Notes: generated by a model from the letters alone, not told the origin. Positions 12,868 to 23,193 are shown, counted from the stretch's first letter. The stretch: DNA of 64,000 bases from Pyropia haitanensis (GCA_008729055.1 SDUX01000007.1:4385409-4449408), one strand, 5' to 3'. Numbers and translations are program-made.

Positions 12868-14217
12868 GGCCGCGAGCTGGGAGGCACCGACGAGAGACCA
12901 CCAACGGCCCATTCACCCGACACGCACACGCAGCGGCCGTCCAGGCGCTGGACTGACTAATCGTGATGGCCCGAACCATGTGAATATTGTATTTATTGGT
13001 CGTTGTAGTACTTTGTTGAAGTGTGTTGTATGGAGTGTAGTTCATTTTTGTTTGATGTAGGTCCTTTACACATTCATGTCATTCTACACACACCGTGGCT
13101 ACAAGGCGGTGGTCAGGTGGCGCTCTGGGCCAGCCCATTGCGCGGAGCCGTCACGCACCGCTGGACGCGCTTCAGCGTCGAGCTAGGTTGGCCGAGCAGA
13201 ACTACGGACAAGGTCGAACCGCGGCGGCCTCCCTGTTGGCACCTCTGGATGCTTCATCGCAGCCCCCTTGGGACCGTACAGCAACACGCGGCCGCGACGA
13301 ATGGGGCGGGCGGTCGCCGCTTGCAACACCTGTGCGGGCGGCGGGTGCGCGGACGCCCACGCACCCCCCTCAACCAGTGGGCCCCGTACGCAGAAAAAAA
13401 AAAGCAAGACGGAAGCCGCGGGATTGGGGGCGACAAGTGGGGTGGGTCGAGCGGGGGAGGGAAGGGGCGGCGGCAGCTGCGGCCGGGGGGATCCCGTCTG
13501 CCATTGCGGGTGGGCGCGCCCCCGTGCGTCCGCGGCGGGCCGCGGCGCCGCGGCGGGCGGCGGGCAAGGGCGGCGCCCGTTGGGGCGCCGCCCCGCGCGC
13601 GCGCCGTCTGCCGCCGCCGCCCCGACGGCAGCACCGTGTACCACCGCGGCGCCGCGGCGGGACGGGGTGCGGTGGCCACGCGGGTCGGCGAGAGAGCGCG
13701 GGGGGGTGAGGGGGGGGGGGGCGGGAGCGGGATGGGCGGGCTGGGGGGGGGGGGGGGGGAGGGGTAACGGCGGTACGCCGCCGGCCCGCCGTCCCGTTGC
13801 GCGCGCGTGGCGAGCCGCACCGACCGGCCGGCCGCCAGCGGCCGCCCGCCACGCGACCGCGACGGCGCGGCGGCGGCGGCCGTTTCTAAAAAAAAACAAA
13901 CGCGCGGCGCCGCGGCCCGCGGGGCGGCGCGCCGCGGCCGCGGCCGGCGGCCGCCGCCGCCGCGGCGCCTGCGCCGCGCGGCGGCGGCGGCGGGCAACGG
14001 CCGCCGCCGTCGACGCGCGCGGCGGCCGCGGCGGCGCCGCTGCCGGGGCGGGTGTCCCCCTCCCGTGCGGCGGCGCCCCGGCCGGCGTACCCCACCCACG
14101 CGGCCGGCGACGGCGGTCCCTCTGGCGAGCACCTCCCCCCAACGCCCCCCCCCCCCTGACCCACTCCTTTTCCACCGGCCGACGGGACCCCGCCCTTCCC
14201 CCCTCCTCCTTGAGAGG
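12868..14217. other. No supported gene; probable 3' UTR then GC-rich spacer
   Basis: An AT-richer stretch at about 12,955-13,095 directly after the NADPH oxidase stop looks like its 3' UTR and polyadenylation region. From 13,100 to 14,217 composition returns to extreme GC with Arg/Pro/Ala pseudo-ORFs on all frames. No domain or RNA gene is visible. Confidence 0.4.
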
Positions 14218-14739
14218 TCCCAGTTTGATGGCAGAGCCGTGACGTTGCAGCGGCTGATTTCCCTGTATCCGAAGGAAGAGCTCCTTCAGACCGTCTTCCT
14301 CTTCCCTACCAACTTCCAGTCGTTTGACATTGCCAGCTTTTACGAGGCAGCGAACGAAGTCGATGGAGTGGTCAAGACCGGCGATATGACGGTCCTACTC
14401 ACGCAGGCCAAGCACTACGGCATAGAGCGGGTGTCCAAGACTGGCTGGTCGGTGGTCAAGAAGTGCGTGAAGGCTCTTGAACATGTTGATGCTGTCCTCG
14501 GGGACGCGGAGTTTTGCGCCGAATGGCGGCCACGGATGGTCTACGCGTACTTCTCCAACCAAGAACTGACATCCTCCGAAGCTCCCCTGGAGGGGGCCTG
14601 GGAGCCGCGGACGATTGTGTTGGCTCGTGCAGACACTACCACACTGCTTGGCAACATGGTAAGCTGCTTGTCCCAAGCGATTGGGCTCCCGGCGCCCGTC
14701 GTCGCGAGCAACACTCCTTCGTCGCGTAGGGCTCATTAG
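14218..14739 (+). CDS. Unrecognised gene fragment, possible nuclease-like C-terminal region
   Basis: A coherent reading frame of about 170 codons, with lower GC than its surroundings, ends at TAG 14,737-14,739. It lacks a nearby ATG. An acceptor-like CCCAG at about 14,219-14,223 suggests it is a 3' exon or a truncated copy. The translation is globular, not repetitive: LISLYPKEELLQTVFLFPTN, then a VVKTGDMTVLLTQAKHYGIE segment. The D-x6-Q-x-K spacing there loosely resembles the D...(E/Q)xK core of restriction-endonuclease-like folds. That resemblance is weak and the family is unknown to me. The composition break with the flanks suggests a mobile or transferred origin. Confidence 0.45.
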   Translation, partial: SQFDGRAVTLQRLISLYPKEELLQTVFLFPTNFQSFDIASFYEAANEVDGVVKTGDMTVLLTQAKHYGIERVSKTGWSVVKKCVKALEHVDAVLGDAEFCAEWRPRMVYAYFSNQELTSSEAPLEGAWEPRTIVLARADTTTLLGNMVSCLSQAIGLPAPVVASNTPSSRRAH

Positions 14740-15122
14740 TCTCGGCGGGAGCGGGTGGCGGGGGCCCGGCGCTCACAGACGGACATTGCCATAGTGACGA
14801 ACAAGCTTGTGCGGGGTCGGCGGGGGGAAGGGGCGGACGCGGGTGGTACTGCCTTTGGGGCAAGTATGGGAGTCGGCTGTTGTGGGCGAGGTGGACGACA
14901 AGGGAATGCGAAGTGCAAGGCGGCGGAAAAAGGAAAGGGCGCGTACGGGCTGCGTGAAGAAGGCGGCGCCGAATTGACTGTAACGGCGGTAAGATGATGG
15001 GAGCGCGGGAGGGGGGGGCGCACGCTTGTCTGTTCCCGCCCGTGCTTGTGCACCCGCATAGCAGCTGCTCTGCAGCCGCCGCCACTATGGTCGTCACTCA
15101 CGACACGCCCTGCAGCCCGGCA
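14740..15122. other. No supported gene
   Basis: A moderately GC-rich spacer between the 14.2-14.7 kb fragment and the 15.1-16.2 kb region. Open frames on both strands lack coding-like composition. I see no RNA gene or repeat. Confidence 0.35.
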
Positions 15123-15203
15123 CGAGTCAATGGTCGTAAAGGCGTAGACGCCGGCGTCGTGCAGCTGGTTGAGAACGCCAACGTCGGACTTGGGCACCCC
15201 CGA
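15123..15203 (-). CDS. Possible exon with a RAD51/DMC1-like helix-hairpin-helix N-terminal motif
   Basis: On the minus strand this short stretch reads GVPKSDVGVLNQLHDAGVYA with nearly all codons ending in G or C, like host genes. The pattern (G-[IV]-x2-x-D-[VI]-x2-L-x2-x-G-[IV]-x-[ASTF]) resembles the N-terminal HhH of RAD51/DMC1 recombinases. No following exon with a RecA core is visible within the next 400 bases downstream, so this is at best a remnant or one exon of a widely spliced gene. Chance similarity is quite possible. Confidence 0.2.
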
Positions 15204-15207
15204 GCAG

Positions 15208-16168
15208 GTGCGCCCGGTGGTGAGCTCGCTTCGGGCTTTTTCGCTGTGCGTCATTGATGCGGGCCGCGTCGCGCTTGGCTGCCGGGACGGCGGCGTGCAC
15301 GTGGCACGCGTGACGCTTCCACAGGCGTGCGCGCCCGCCGTCGGCGCTGCCGTTCCGTGGCAACTGCGCCGGCGTCGGGCCGCCCTGCGGCGCGCCGCGC
15401 GGTGGCGGCGGCGCCCCCGTGCGCCCGCGCGTCGGCGCGGCGGCGCGGCCGCGGCGGCGCCGCGCTCCCGGCGGCTGGCCGGCGGCCGCGGCGGCCGCCG
15501 CCCGCCGCTGCCGGTGCGCGCCGCGGCGGCCGCGCCTGGCCCCCCCCGCCCTGTCCCCCGTGGCCGGCGGTGGCGCCGTCGAGCGGTGGTCCGCGCCGCG
15601 CGGCGGCCGCCCCTCGCGTCGGCCGCCGCCCCGCCGCCGCCGCCGCTCCTGCCCCGCCGCCGCCACCGACCCTGCCCCGCGCCTCCCCGCCGCCGACGCT
15701 GCCGACCCGGTTCCGCGCCTCCCCGCCGCTGCCGCCGTCCCGGCCGTACGCCTTCCCGCCGCCGCCGCCCCTGCCACGTGCCCCCCCGCCGCCGCCGCCG
15801 CCGCCGCCGCCACCGCCCCTGCGTGCCTGCCCACCGTTGCCACCGACCCTGCCCTACGTCTCCCCGCCGCCGCCACCGACCCTGCCCTACGTCTCCCCGA
15901 CGCCGCCCCTGTTCCGCGCGCCTCCCCGCCGCCGCCGCCGCCGCCGTCGCCGCCGCCCCTGCGTGCCTCCCCGCCGCCCGCCGCCGACTCTACCCTACGA
16001 CTCCCTGCCGCCGCCGCCGCCACTGCCCTACGTCTCCCCGCCGCCGCCACCGGCCCTGCCCTACGTCTCCCTGCCGCCGCCACCGACGATGCCCTGCACC
16101 TCCCCGCCGCCGCCGCCACCGCCCCTGCGTCGCGCCTCCCTGCTAAAGCGCGACAGCAGCGGTGGTGA
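15208..16168 (+). CDS. Possible exon (WD-like blade) followed by Pro-rich repeat coding
   Basis: The first 150 bases read as a globular, G/C-ending-codon segment (AFSLCVIDAGRVALGCRDGG), reminiscent of one beta-propeller blade, preceded by an acceptor-like CGAGCAG. From about 15,370 onward all three plus frames stay open through CCG-rich repeats. Frame 3 gives PPPPPTLPYVS-type repeats, frame 2 gives TDPALRLPAAA-type repeats. The true frame cannot be decided by reading. The 5' end is missing, no stop is assigned with confidence, and the TIR element begins just beyond at 16,193, so the gene may have been truncated by it. Confidence 0.25.
15835..16125 (+). repeat. Pro-rich tandem repeat, about 33-bp unit
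   Basis: Degenerate tandem copies built on ACCCTGCCCTACGTCTCC followed by a CCG-rich spacer. Adjacent copies at about 15,849 and 15,882 are nearly identical and more diverged copies extend to about 16,125. It encodes a Pro-Tyr-Val-Ser-rich repeat in one frame. Confidence 0.6.
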
Positions 16169-16192
16169 CGGCGGCAGCAACGTCCGTGGCAG

Positions 16193-16212
16193 CACTAGTG
16201 TCTATTCTACCG
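16193..16212 (+). repeat. Left terminal inverted repeat
   Basis: Twenty bases that match the reverse complement of 25,101-25,120 exactly. Confidence 0.85.
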
Positions 16213-16217
16213 GAAAT

Positions 16218-16257
16218 GAGGATCAAATGATCCTCACCTGAGGATCATTTGATCCTC
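16218..16257. repeat. Left subterminal hairpin
   Basis: Two 18-base arms (16,218-16,235 and 16,240-16,257) are perfect reverse complements around a 4-base ACCT loop, and each arm is itself nearly palindromic. A possible transposase-binding or end-recognition structure. Confidence 0.8.
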
Positions 16258-16688
16258 GCCTGACCTGACCAGAAATCGTCGATTCCATGCATCTGAGAGG
16301 GTTTTTTGTCCTCCACCAGGCTACGGAGAGCTTCAGACACAGCCTGAGGGGCGCCCGCGGCGACCGGCGGTCGCGGCGCCGTTCGCAGCGCCGGCGCAGA
16401 CGACCACAAAGGCGACGACGGGGGAGCCACGAGAGGGGCGGCAGGCAGAGGCCACGCCACGGCGGCCAGCGCGCCCGGCGCAGCGAGCGCAGGTGCGCCC
16501 GGACCAGGCGCCCCAAACGACGGCCGCGCCACGGCCAGCACCACAGCCCCCTGCCCGGTGCCGGGAGGGTGCCAAACACGGGCGCCCGCGGCGCCTCCGC
16601 CGGCGGAGGCGTCGGAGTTGCGCCCCCCCCCCCGCCGCGGCGGCGTCGTCGCCGGCACAGCCGCCGTCACCTGTGCCGCCTCCGACCC
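16258..16688. other. Left internal part of the TIR element
   Basis: GC-rich, with a minus-strand open frame ending near 16,245 (C-terminal residues SLVEDKKPSQMHGIDDFW) preceded by Ala/Pro-rich low complexity. It may be the 3' part of a captured host gene that was contiguous with 24,060-25,060 before element 1 inserted. No domain recognised. Confidence 0.35.
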
Positions 16689-17549
16689 TGTAAGGATATG
16701 CCCCTTAAATCCCCAAGACTGGAGCCTAGGGGATAAGGACTGGGGCCTCTCCTTCCCTGTCCTTCTCAGCCAACTCCTTCCAAGACGCATCAACTCCAAA
16801 GTAATCTGGGGCATGCCGCGGTGTCCGTCCGATAATCTACTACTAACGGACGGTCAGCACGGGAGCCGCGGATTGGCTAACCGACACTACCCTGACTCAT
16901 CTGCCGACGGGTACAGTCTCCAACGGATCAACGGACTAACGGACCAAAAGACGAGCCACATCTCTGACGCGTCAGCAAGCCGGAACAATCTCCCCGTGGA
17001 CCAATGGGAGCGACAAGACTTGCTGACCCACGGGAGATATTCGACCCGAAGACTGGCGTCTGCTTACACGCCTCTGAGGCTTTTCGGGTCGAATGGCGCG
17101 TGGGGCCAGCCGCGCGGCGCTACGAGCGCCGCACACCGTCCCCCCCCCGTTTGGGGCTTTCTGGTGGGGCGCCTTGGGGCGCACACGCCCACCCTTGCTT
17201 TGTTCTGAGAGCCCATGCTTTGTTTTGAGAGCTTTGGTGCCGTCCACCGGCACGACGGGCAATCGCATGCTTTGGGGCACCCTGGGTGCCCCCCTGGGGG
17301 TATATAATGCGTGAGTGTGGGCGCCACCGGGAGAGACCTCGGGGGAACAACCACAGACAGAGACACAAAGACCTCCTTTACCTTCGACCCCCTCGACCCT
17401 CACCGACGTCACGCCCATCCTCTTCCCCACCCCCATCACCGTCATCCCACCCGTCACCTTCCCCGCGCCCGGCATCCTCATTGGTGCACGGGTTGCTGAC
17501 ACCGGCGCCAGTACGTTGAGGGCTGCCCGTGTGTGGGTGGTGCCTCACA
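16689..17549 (+). repeat. 5' LTR of element 1
   Basis: 861 bp, TG...CA. Contains a TATA box (TATATAA, 17,301-17,307) that sets transcription start at about 17,330, and a short GGGGCACCC/GGGTGCCCC inverted repeat just upstream of it. Confidence 0.93.
17301..17307 (+). promoter_or_regulatory. LTR TATA box, element 1
   Basis: TATATAA in the 5' LTR. The equivalent box is at 23,806-23,812 in the 3' LTR and at 38,861 and 45,367 in element 2. Confidence 0.65.
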
Positions 17550-17551
17550 TG

Positions 17552-17567
17552 TGGTAGCTTCAGATAG
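17552..17567 (+). other. Primer-binding site, element 1
   Basis: TGGTAGCTTCAGATAG starts two bases after the 5' LTR. The leading TGG pairs with a tRNA 3' CCA end. The tRNA species was not determined. Confidence 0.55.
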
Positions 17568-17785
17568 TTTGACTTCCTCTTGGCGGTGACGTTGCGATTC
17601 CGTCCTGGATTTGGCCCTCCCTGTGTTTGTGCACTCGTGCTGCCCCCTGTGTTCGGCGTGCCTCGGGCATTGTAATACGAACGCAGCGGGTTCCACGAAT
17701 CACACCGAAAGAACACTGCCCTGACACTGCCCTGGTGGCCCCTGTCACGGTTTTTTTCTTTTGGTCGACTGATTGTCGAAACCCA

Positions 17786-18424
17786 GTGAGTGCCAAATCA
17801 GGTTCGGAATTTTCTTCCTCGGCGTTGGCGGACGCCCCGACTTCCTCGGCGGCGACGGCGCGCCCCCCGACGGCGCGCGGCACCCCGGCGGCGCGCGGCA
17901 TCGCGGCGGCGCGCGACACCGCGGCGGCACGTGGCACCCCGGCGGGCGCATCCACGTCATCCTCTGTGGCGGCGACGGCCGCATCGGCGGCGCCAGCCGC
18001 ATCCAAGCCCCCCCTCTCGCGCAAGGGTAAGGGCCCGGCCACGTCAGGCCCGGCGGTCCCAGCCAACCGGCGCCTGCTGCTGCCCGCGCAGGATCCGGCC
18101 CGGCGCTACATCGCGCCGCCGGCCCCACGAATCGGCCACATCCGACCGACGACCGCGCGCGCAGCAGAGCAGCGAGAACAGCGCCGGATCGCCAAGACCA
18201 TCCCCAAGGGCAAATACGTTTGCAAGCCGTGCGGTGTGCGTTGCAACAGCCTGACAGTGCTGCGCGACCATCGCTGGTCGCGGCGCCACCGCAATACGGT
18301 CAACCGTCCAGCGACCCGCCCTCGTTGCGACGTGTGCGATCGCGAATTTGAGACGGTCGAGCACTTCGAACGCCACCAGCGTGGCAAGGATCACCACCGC
18401 ACGCTGGCGCGCCGCACCGACTGA
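17786..18424 (+). CDS. C2H2 zinc-finger accessory ORF of element 1
   Basis: An open frame between the 5' LTR and gag. After an Ala/Thr/Pro-rich N-terminal part it encodes a basic helix and two C2H2 fingers: one beginning KYVCKPCGVRCNSLTVLRDH with H-x5-H, and PRCDVCDREFETVEHFERHQ with a further distal His. It ends at TGA 18,422-18,424. No in-frame ATG is present. Upstream, copies 1 and 2 differ by one T in a T7/T8 run at about 17,751, so the common coding part begins downstream of that run. Expression may need splicing from an LTR leader or non-AUG initiation. Nucleic-acid binding is the obvious guess. Standard Ty3 elements lack such a gene. Confidence 0.65.
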   Translation: MSAKSGSEFSSSALADAPTSSAATARPPTARGTPAARGIAAARDTAAARGTPAGASTSSSVAATAASAAPAASKPPLSRKGKGPATSGPAVPANRRLLLPAQDPARRYIAPPAPRIGHIRPTTARAAEQREQRRIAKTIPKGKYVCKPCGVRCNSLTVLRDHRWSRRHRNTVNRPATRPRCDVCDREFETVEHFERHQRGKDHHRTLARRTD

Positions 18425-18788
18425 CACCTCGCAACACCCCCCAGGATCTGTGCAAGAGACGCGATTTTCCCCCTTTGATCCCCCCGCGTGGAAATCCGGC
18501 ACGACCCGACTCGGGCCCGTGCGCGGCGGCCGGCGGGAAAATCCGATTGCGTGATTTGAGTCTTCGAATTCTGCTTCATCGCATCGCTTGTGACCCATCA
18601 AATAGTGTTGTCCATCTTTGGAAACGTGGTAGCCCCGACGGCTACGCTTGTCCAGAGCTAGTGCAGCACTATTTTGCTTGGTCAAATTAACTTGCACATC
18701 TTGTAAGACTTGCCCCGTGCTCTGCCGGAGTAAGTCAAACCGGATCTGTTGGGTTAATTTGATTGTTGCGGACCTCACCCAGGACGCA

Positions 18789-19667
18789 ATGGACCCCCCG
18801 AATCCTGCGACTGTAAGCCCGATTAATCCGGGAACGGCCTCAACCGCACCCTCCGCGGAGTCATGGAATCAACTTACAGCGTTCGTCTCGCAGATGAGCG
18901 CCGAGCTCGAGGCTCATAAGGTTGAATTGACGGACGCCAAGAAACAGCTGTCCGACGCCAAGGCTAAGGCCTCGAGTGGAGGCGCGACGACTGCGAGGCC
19001 GAATAAGCCCGCACTGTTCTCTGGCAAGCCCGGGACAATTGAAGCATGGTGCTCGCACATGGACTCATATGTGCGACTGACTGACCCTGACGAAGCGTGT
19101 CGGATCGCCTGCACCTACCTGGACGGTGAAGCGTTCACCTGGTGGCATACCTACAGTCGGACGACGGCGGTCCCCGACTGGGCTACCTTTCGGGCTGCGC
19201 TCATCCGTCGCTTCAGCCCTCTGAACAAGACGCAGGCGGCGCGGGACAAGCTGCACTCATGGCGCCAAATCAAGGACGTCGGGACGTTCAACAGGACTTT
19301 CCTGAGCGTCCTCTTGGACATCCCGGACATCACCGAAGCGGAAAAGATCGACCGCTATAGCCGAGGCCTGAAGCGCGACATCTGGCAGGCACTGTGCCTC
19401 AAGACGTACACCGATCTTGAATCACTGATGACGGACGCCCTGCGCGTGGAAGCGACCAAGGCTGGAGTGTCCCGTATCACCAGCAATGTTAACAGCACTT
19501 CTGGCAAGCCACCGACGATGGGCGTTGTCCCGATGGACATTTCCAGCATCAAGATCGAAAAGCTGACGCCAGACGAACGCCAGCGCTGCATGCGCGAGGG
19601 TCTCTGCCTTCGCTGTCGCGAGAAAGGACACATGGCTAAGGACTGCCCAAAAGGCCAGCGGAACTGA
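18789..19667 (+). CDS. gag: Gag, element 1
   Basis: 292-aa capsid/nucleocapsid protein starting at the first in-frame ATG (18,789). An N-terminal coiled-coil-like stretch ([20 protein letters not shown]) precedes a Ty3-type retrotransposon gag core ([14 protein letters not shown] ... [20 protein letters not shown]). One CCHC zinc knuckle ([14 protein letters not shown]) lies near the C-terminus. The pol frame is open from 19,640, so gag and pol overlap by 28 bases with pol in the -1 frame. Confidence 0.93.
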   Translation: MDPPNPATVSPINPGTASTAPSAESWNQLTAFVSQMSAELEAHKVELTDAKKQLSDAKAKASSGGATTARPNKPALFSGKPGTIEAWCSHMDSYVRLTDPDEACRIACTYLDGEAFTWWHTYSRTTAVPDWATFRAALIRRFSPLNKTQAARDKLHSWRQIKDVGTFNRTFLSVLLDIPDITEAEKIDRYSRGLKRDIWQALCLKTYTDLESLMTDALRVEATKAGVSRITSNVNSTSGKPPTMGVVPMDISSIKIEKLTPDERQRCMREGLCLRCREKGHMAKDCPKGQRN

Positions 19668-22600
19668 AGCAGCAACAATCCTCAACATCTGTGAAAGACG
19701 CTCCTTCGGTTCCTGAAAATATGTCGTCACCATTTGAAGGCCCGCGACTCGGGCTTCTGCTTTCTACTGCTTCTGTCAATGGAAAAGTTGTTAAGGTGCT
19801 GTTCGACGACGGATCTCCCATCAACGTCGTCTCAAGGCGCCTCGTTACCTCCTTGCATGTGAAAACGAAAGGAACGGACTTCGCGGCAAGCATGCCCGAT
19901 GGCCGCTCCCATGTCCTCGCTGAAACCGTTGACCCTCTTGAGATTCACATCGGACCGTACCAAGAGCGACTTCGGTTTGCTGTTTGTGAATTGAGCGCGT
20001 ACGACCTCATCCTGGGAAAGAAGTGGCGCGATGACAAGGACGCCAAAATCAACAACAAGAAAAACAAGATCTCCTTCAAGTTCAACCACAAGAACATTTC
20101 TATCACTGCCTCCCTCAAGAAGCCCGAAGCTCTGATCAGTCGGCAACGCCTTGCTCGGGACCTCGTTCAAAGGTGCCCTGTTTTTGCCATCTACCTGCAG
20201 TCGGAAGATCCCTCTAGCACCTTCGACATTAACGCCATTACGATGGGACAAGGCAAAGACAAGAAAGAAGTTCAAGAGATTCTCAAAGAGTACGCTGACG
20301 TCTTCCCAGACGAGCTCCCCGACGGACTCCCTCCTGAGCGCAGTCACAAATTTAGCATCAAGCTGACCGATGACGCCCAACCGCGTCGTAGCGGAATTTA
20401 CCGACTAGCCGAATGGGAGCTCGAAGAACTCAAGACTCAACTGGCCGGCCTCATAAGGAAGGGATTCATCCAACCAAGCACCTCACCGTGGGGCTCTTCC
20501 GTCCTCTTTGCGGCGAAGAAGGACGGTGGCTGGCGAATGTGCATCGACTACAGGGCCCTGAACAAGGCTACTATCAAGAACGCGTACCCACTACCACGCA
20601 TCGACGACATCTTTGACCAACTGCGAAAGGCCAAGTACTTTACAAAGATCGACCTCCGCTCTGGCTATCACCAGATTCGCCTTGACCCAGAAACAATACC
20701 TTTGACGGCGTTTCGAACCAAGTACGGATTCTATGAGTTCACCGTCGTACCCTTTGGTCTGACAAATGCACCCGCGGTCTTCATGAACCTAATGAACGAT
20801 GTCTTCCGACCCTATCTGTACGACTTCATCTGTGTCTACCTCGACGACATCCTAGTCTACAGCGAAACTTACGACGATCACCTCAAGCACCTACGATTAG
20901 CACTCGAGAAATTACGAGAACACAAGCTCTACGCCAAGCTGAGCAAGTGCCAATTCGCTCGAACTACTGTGGACTACCTTGGCCACGTCATCTCCGAGAA
21001 AGGCTTCTCTATGGAAGACTACAAGGTCCAAGCCATCCGTACGTGGGCAACACCGAGGAGCAAAAAGGATGTACAATCTTTCCTCGGTATGGTCAACTTC
21101 TATCGAAGATTCATCAAGGGAATGGCTGCCGTAGCTACGCCGCTAACGAGGCTGACTGGGAATGTCGACTTCGAGTGGACACCCGACGCCCAGAAAGCCT
21201 TTGAGCAGCTGCAGGACCTAACGACAAGCGCACCGGTGCTAAGGCCTTTCGACAAGAGATACCCAATCTACGTGTCTACAGATGCCAGCGGGTATGCTGT
21301 GGGCGCAGTCCTTGAGCAAGATGATGGACGCGGACGGCGTCCAGTGGCGTACTTCTCGTTAACCCTCAACATCCACGAGCAGCGCTACAGCATTCGTGAA
21401 AGAGAACTGCTTGCAGTCGTACAAGCTATCCGGCATTGGCGCTGCTACCTCTACGGAAGACCCTTTGAGGTCCACACCGACCATGAGTCCCTGAGATACC
21501 TAAGCACCCAAGAGAAGCTGAACGATCGCCAAGTCAAGTGGCTGGAGTTTCTGGACCAGTTCCAGTTCAAGATTGTCCCAATCAAGGGCACTTCGAACCC
21601 CGTGGCTGATGCCCTTTCTAGGCAGCCACAAGATGCTCCCGACAAGCACGCCCCCAATCAAGACTTTCTTAGTCGCGTGCTGACCAAGACCATTGAAGAA
21701 CTCCCCAAGAAAACTGAAATCAACAACCTCATGACCATCAACCAAAGTGATCAAGACCTTGCCACCTTAAGACAAGAGTACGACGCGGACCCCGAGTTTG
21801 CCGACCTAGTCAAAGACCCGGTATCTCCCTACCGGCTACACATGAGGTTGTTGAAACGAGGTGACCGTACGTGTATCCCCGTCGGTACTCTACGCCAAAG
21901 ACTACTCCACGACTACCATGATGTCCCGTGCCAAGGGCACATGGGAGTCAAGAAAACAACCAAGGTTATCTCTTCCAAGTACTACTGGAAGACAATGCGG
22001 AAAGACATCCAAAGATACGTACAAACATGTGATTTGTGCCAGCGGAACAAGGCTAGCACCCATTCACCTCTGGGTCACCTCAAACCCTTGGACCCCCCGA
22101 GCCAACGATGGGCAAGTGTCTCCATGGACTTTATCACGCCTCTTCCTCTGACTCCAAGAGGCCACAACGGGATTTACGTCGTTGTCGACCGCCTCTCCAA
22201 GATGATTCGCCTCGCCCCTATGAAGCCAGACTGTACGGCGCCAGTCGCAGCTCAGCTCTACCATGATCACGTCTATCGACACCACGGACTCCCAGCTGAT
22301 GTTGTCTGCGACAGGGACCGCATTTTCTTCTCCAACTTCTGGCAGTCGCTCACGGAGATTCTCAAGGTCAAGATCAAGGCCTCTTCAGCGTACCACCCGC
22401 AAACCGACGGACAAACTGAGATCATGAACAAGAAGATCGAAGAAATCCTGCGAAACTTTGTCAACCATCACCAAGGCGATTGGGACCTCTTTCTGGTTGC
22501 TGCCGAAGTAGCCTACAACCGGTCGCCAAATGCTGTTACAACGTACTCCCCTTTCTTCCTGAACTACGGATTCGAACCTAAGACGGTACCAATGGACATC

Positions 22601-23182
22601 CTCGAAAACTCAGAGTCAAGCATGCCTGCAGTGTCTGACTGGCTAAGCGGTCTCCAACATGCTCAAGAGACTGCCATCTCAGCCATCAAGAGTGCAAATG
22701 AGGCGCGCTCGGCGTACGCAAATCGCCATCGCCGACCTTGCAAGATCGCCGTGGACGATCTGGTGCTACTAAGTACCAAAAACCTTATGCCAGATGCTTT
22801 CCAAGGCGCTCGCAAGCTGATGCCCAAGTACTCAGGACCGTACCGCGTCACTGAGAGTATCAACGATGTGACGTTCCGCCTGGATCTTCCCCAAGCGGTG
22901 CTCGATCGCAAGGTTCACAACGCCTTTCATGCGAGCTTGCTGAAGCCGTACCGCGCTGATCCTTATGGCCGACTTCCTCCCGTTCCGCCTCCGGTGGCAT
23001 TTCCGGACGGTTCTGTCGAGTACGAAGTCGACTCCATCATAAGGTCACGAAAGCGCCGTGGACGACTACAGTACCTGGTCAAGTGGAAAGGCTGTGACGT
23101 CAGCGAGAACTCCTGGCTGACCAAGCAAGACCTTGCGAACGCACCTGAGGTGTTGGACGCTTTCCTGCGCCGCGCGTCCTAA
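19640..23182 (+). CDS. pol: Pol polyprotein, element 1 (PR-RT-RH-IN-chromodomain)
   Basis: About 1,163 residues from 19,691. The first ATG is at 19,721, but fusion to gag by -1 frameshift is more likely. Protease: [13 protein letters not shown], with Asp in place of the usual Thr/Ser in the D-[TS]-G triad. [31 protein letters not shown] and catalytic YLDD at about 20,836. RNase [29 protein letters not shown]. Integrase: an HHCC zinc site (...CQGHMG...CDLCQRN) and D-D-E in [13 protein letters not shown] and [12 protein letters not shown]. The C-terminus is a chromodomain ([12 protein letters not shown] ... [15 protein letters not shown]), which typically directs integration to marked chromatin. 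No stop or frameshift is seen, so it is potentially active. Confidence 0.95.
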   Translation, partial: GLPKRPAELKQQQSSTSVKDAPSVPENMSSPFEGPRLGLLLSTASVNGKVVKVLFDDGSPINVVSRRLVTSLHVKTKGTDFAASMPDGRSHVLAETVDPLEIHIGPYQERLRFAVCELSAYDLILGKKWRDDKDAKINNKKNKISFKFNHKNISITASLKKPEALISRQRLARDLVQRCPVFAIYLQSEDPSSTFDINAITMGQGKDKKEVQEILKEYADVFPDELPDGLPPERSHKFSIKLTDDAQPRRSGIYRLAEWELEELKTQLAGLIRKGFIQPSTSPWGSSVLFAAKKDGGWRMCIDYRALNKATIKNAYPLPRIDDIFDQLRKAKYFTKIDLRSGYHQIRLDPETIPLTAFRTKYGFYEFTVVPFGLTNAPAVFMNLMNDVFRPYLYDFICVYLDDILVYSETYDDHLKHLRLALEKLREHKLYAKLSKCQFARTTVDYLGHVISEKGFSMEDYKVQAIRTWATPRSKKDVQSFLGMVNFYRRFIKGMAAVATPLTRLTGNVDFEWTPDAQKAFEQLQDLTTSAPVLRPFDKRYPIYVSTDASGYAVGAVLEQDDGRGRRPVAYFSLTLNIHEQRYSIRERELLAVVQAIRHWRCYLYGRPFEVHTDHESLRYLSTQEKLNDRQVKWLEFLDQFQFKIVPIKGTSNPVADALSRQPQDAPDKHAPNQDFLSRVLTKTIEELPKKTEINNLMTINQSDQDLATLRQEYDADPEFADLVKDPVSPYRLHMRLLKRGDRTCIPVGTLRQRLLHDYHDVPCQGHMGVKKTTKVISSKYYWKTMRKDIQRYVQTCDLCQRNKASTHSPLGHLKPLDPPSQRWASVSMDFITPLPLTPRGHNGIYVVVDRLSKMIRLAPMKPDCTAPVAAQLYHDHVYRHHGLPADVVCDRDRIFFSNFWQSLTEILKVKIKASSAYHPQTDGQTEIMNKKIEEILRNFVNHHQGDWDLFLVAAEVAYNRSPNAVTTYSPFFLNYGFEPKTVPMDILENSESSMPAVSDWLSGLQHAQETAISAIKSANEARSAYANRHRRPCKIAVDDLVLLSTKNLMPDAFQGARKLMPKYSGPYRVTESINDVTFRLDLPQAVLDRKVHNAFHASLLKPYRADPYGRLPPVPPPVAFPDGSVEYEVDSIIRSRKRRGRLQYLVKWKGCDVSENSWLTKQDLANAPEVLDAFLRRAS
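19646..19652 (+). promoter_or_regulatory. Putative -1 frameshift heptamer CCCAAAA, element 1
   Basis: C CCA AAA sits in the gag reading phase (codons CCA AAA, the Pro-Lys after the last zinc-knuckle Cys), 12 bases before the gag stop codon. A -1 slip here joins gag to pol. It fits X XXY YYZ, though CCC slippage is less common than GGG or AAA. Confidence 0.55.
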
Positions 23183-23193
23183 GGGGGGGGAGG
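23181..23193 (+). other. Polypurine tract, element 1
   Basis: AAGGGGGGGGAGG immediately before the 3' LTR, starting at the last base of the pol stop codon. The plus-strand primer for reverse transcription. Confidence 0.8.

Noticed and set aside
16193..16212. Firm assignment of the TIR element to the CACTA (EnSpm) superfamily from its CACTA terminus
   Set aside because: The expected 3-bp TSD is not seen outside the 20-base repeats (CAG versus GTG), and the terminal 8-mer is palindromic, so other superfamilies fit equally well.
16972..17502. 176-aa minus-strand frame repeated in all four LTRs of elements 1 and 2
   Set aside because: Conserved only because the LTRs are conserved. Composition is not coding-like and it runs antisense across the promoter.
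17315..17557. 80-aa frame in the LTR containing ADTGAS, like an aspartic protease site
   Set aside because: The real protease is at the start of pol. The LTR frame starts with GTG, is Pro/Thr-rich and has no other protease features, so the match is chance.
19832..20380. 182-aa minus-strand frame with acceptable composition
   Set aside because: Exact antisense shadow of the pol protease-RT region.
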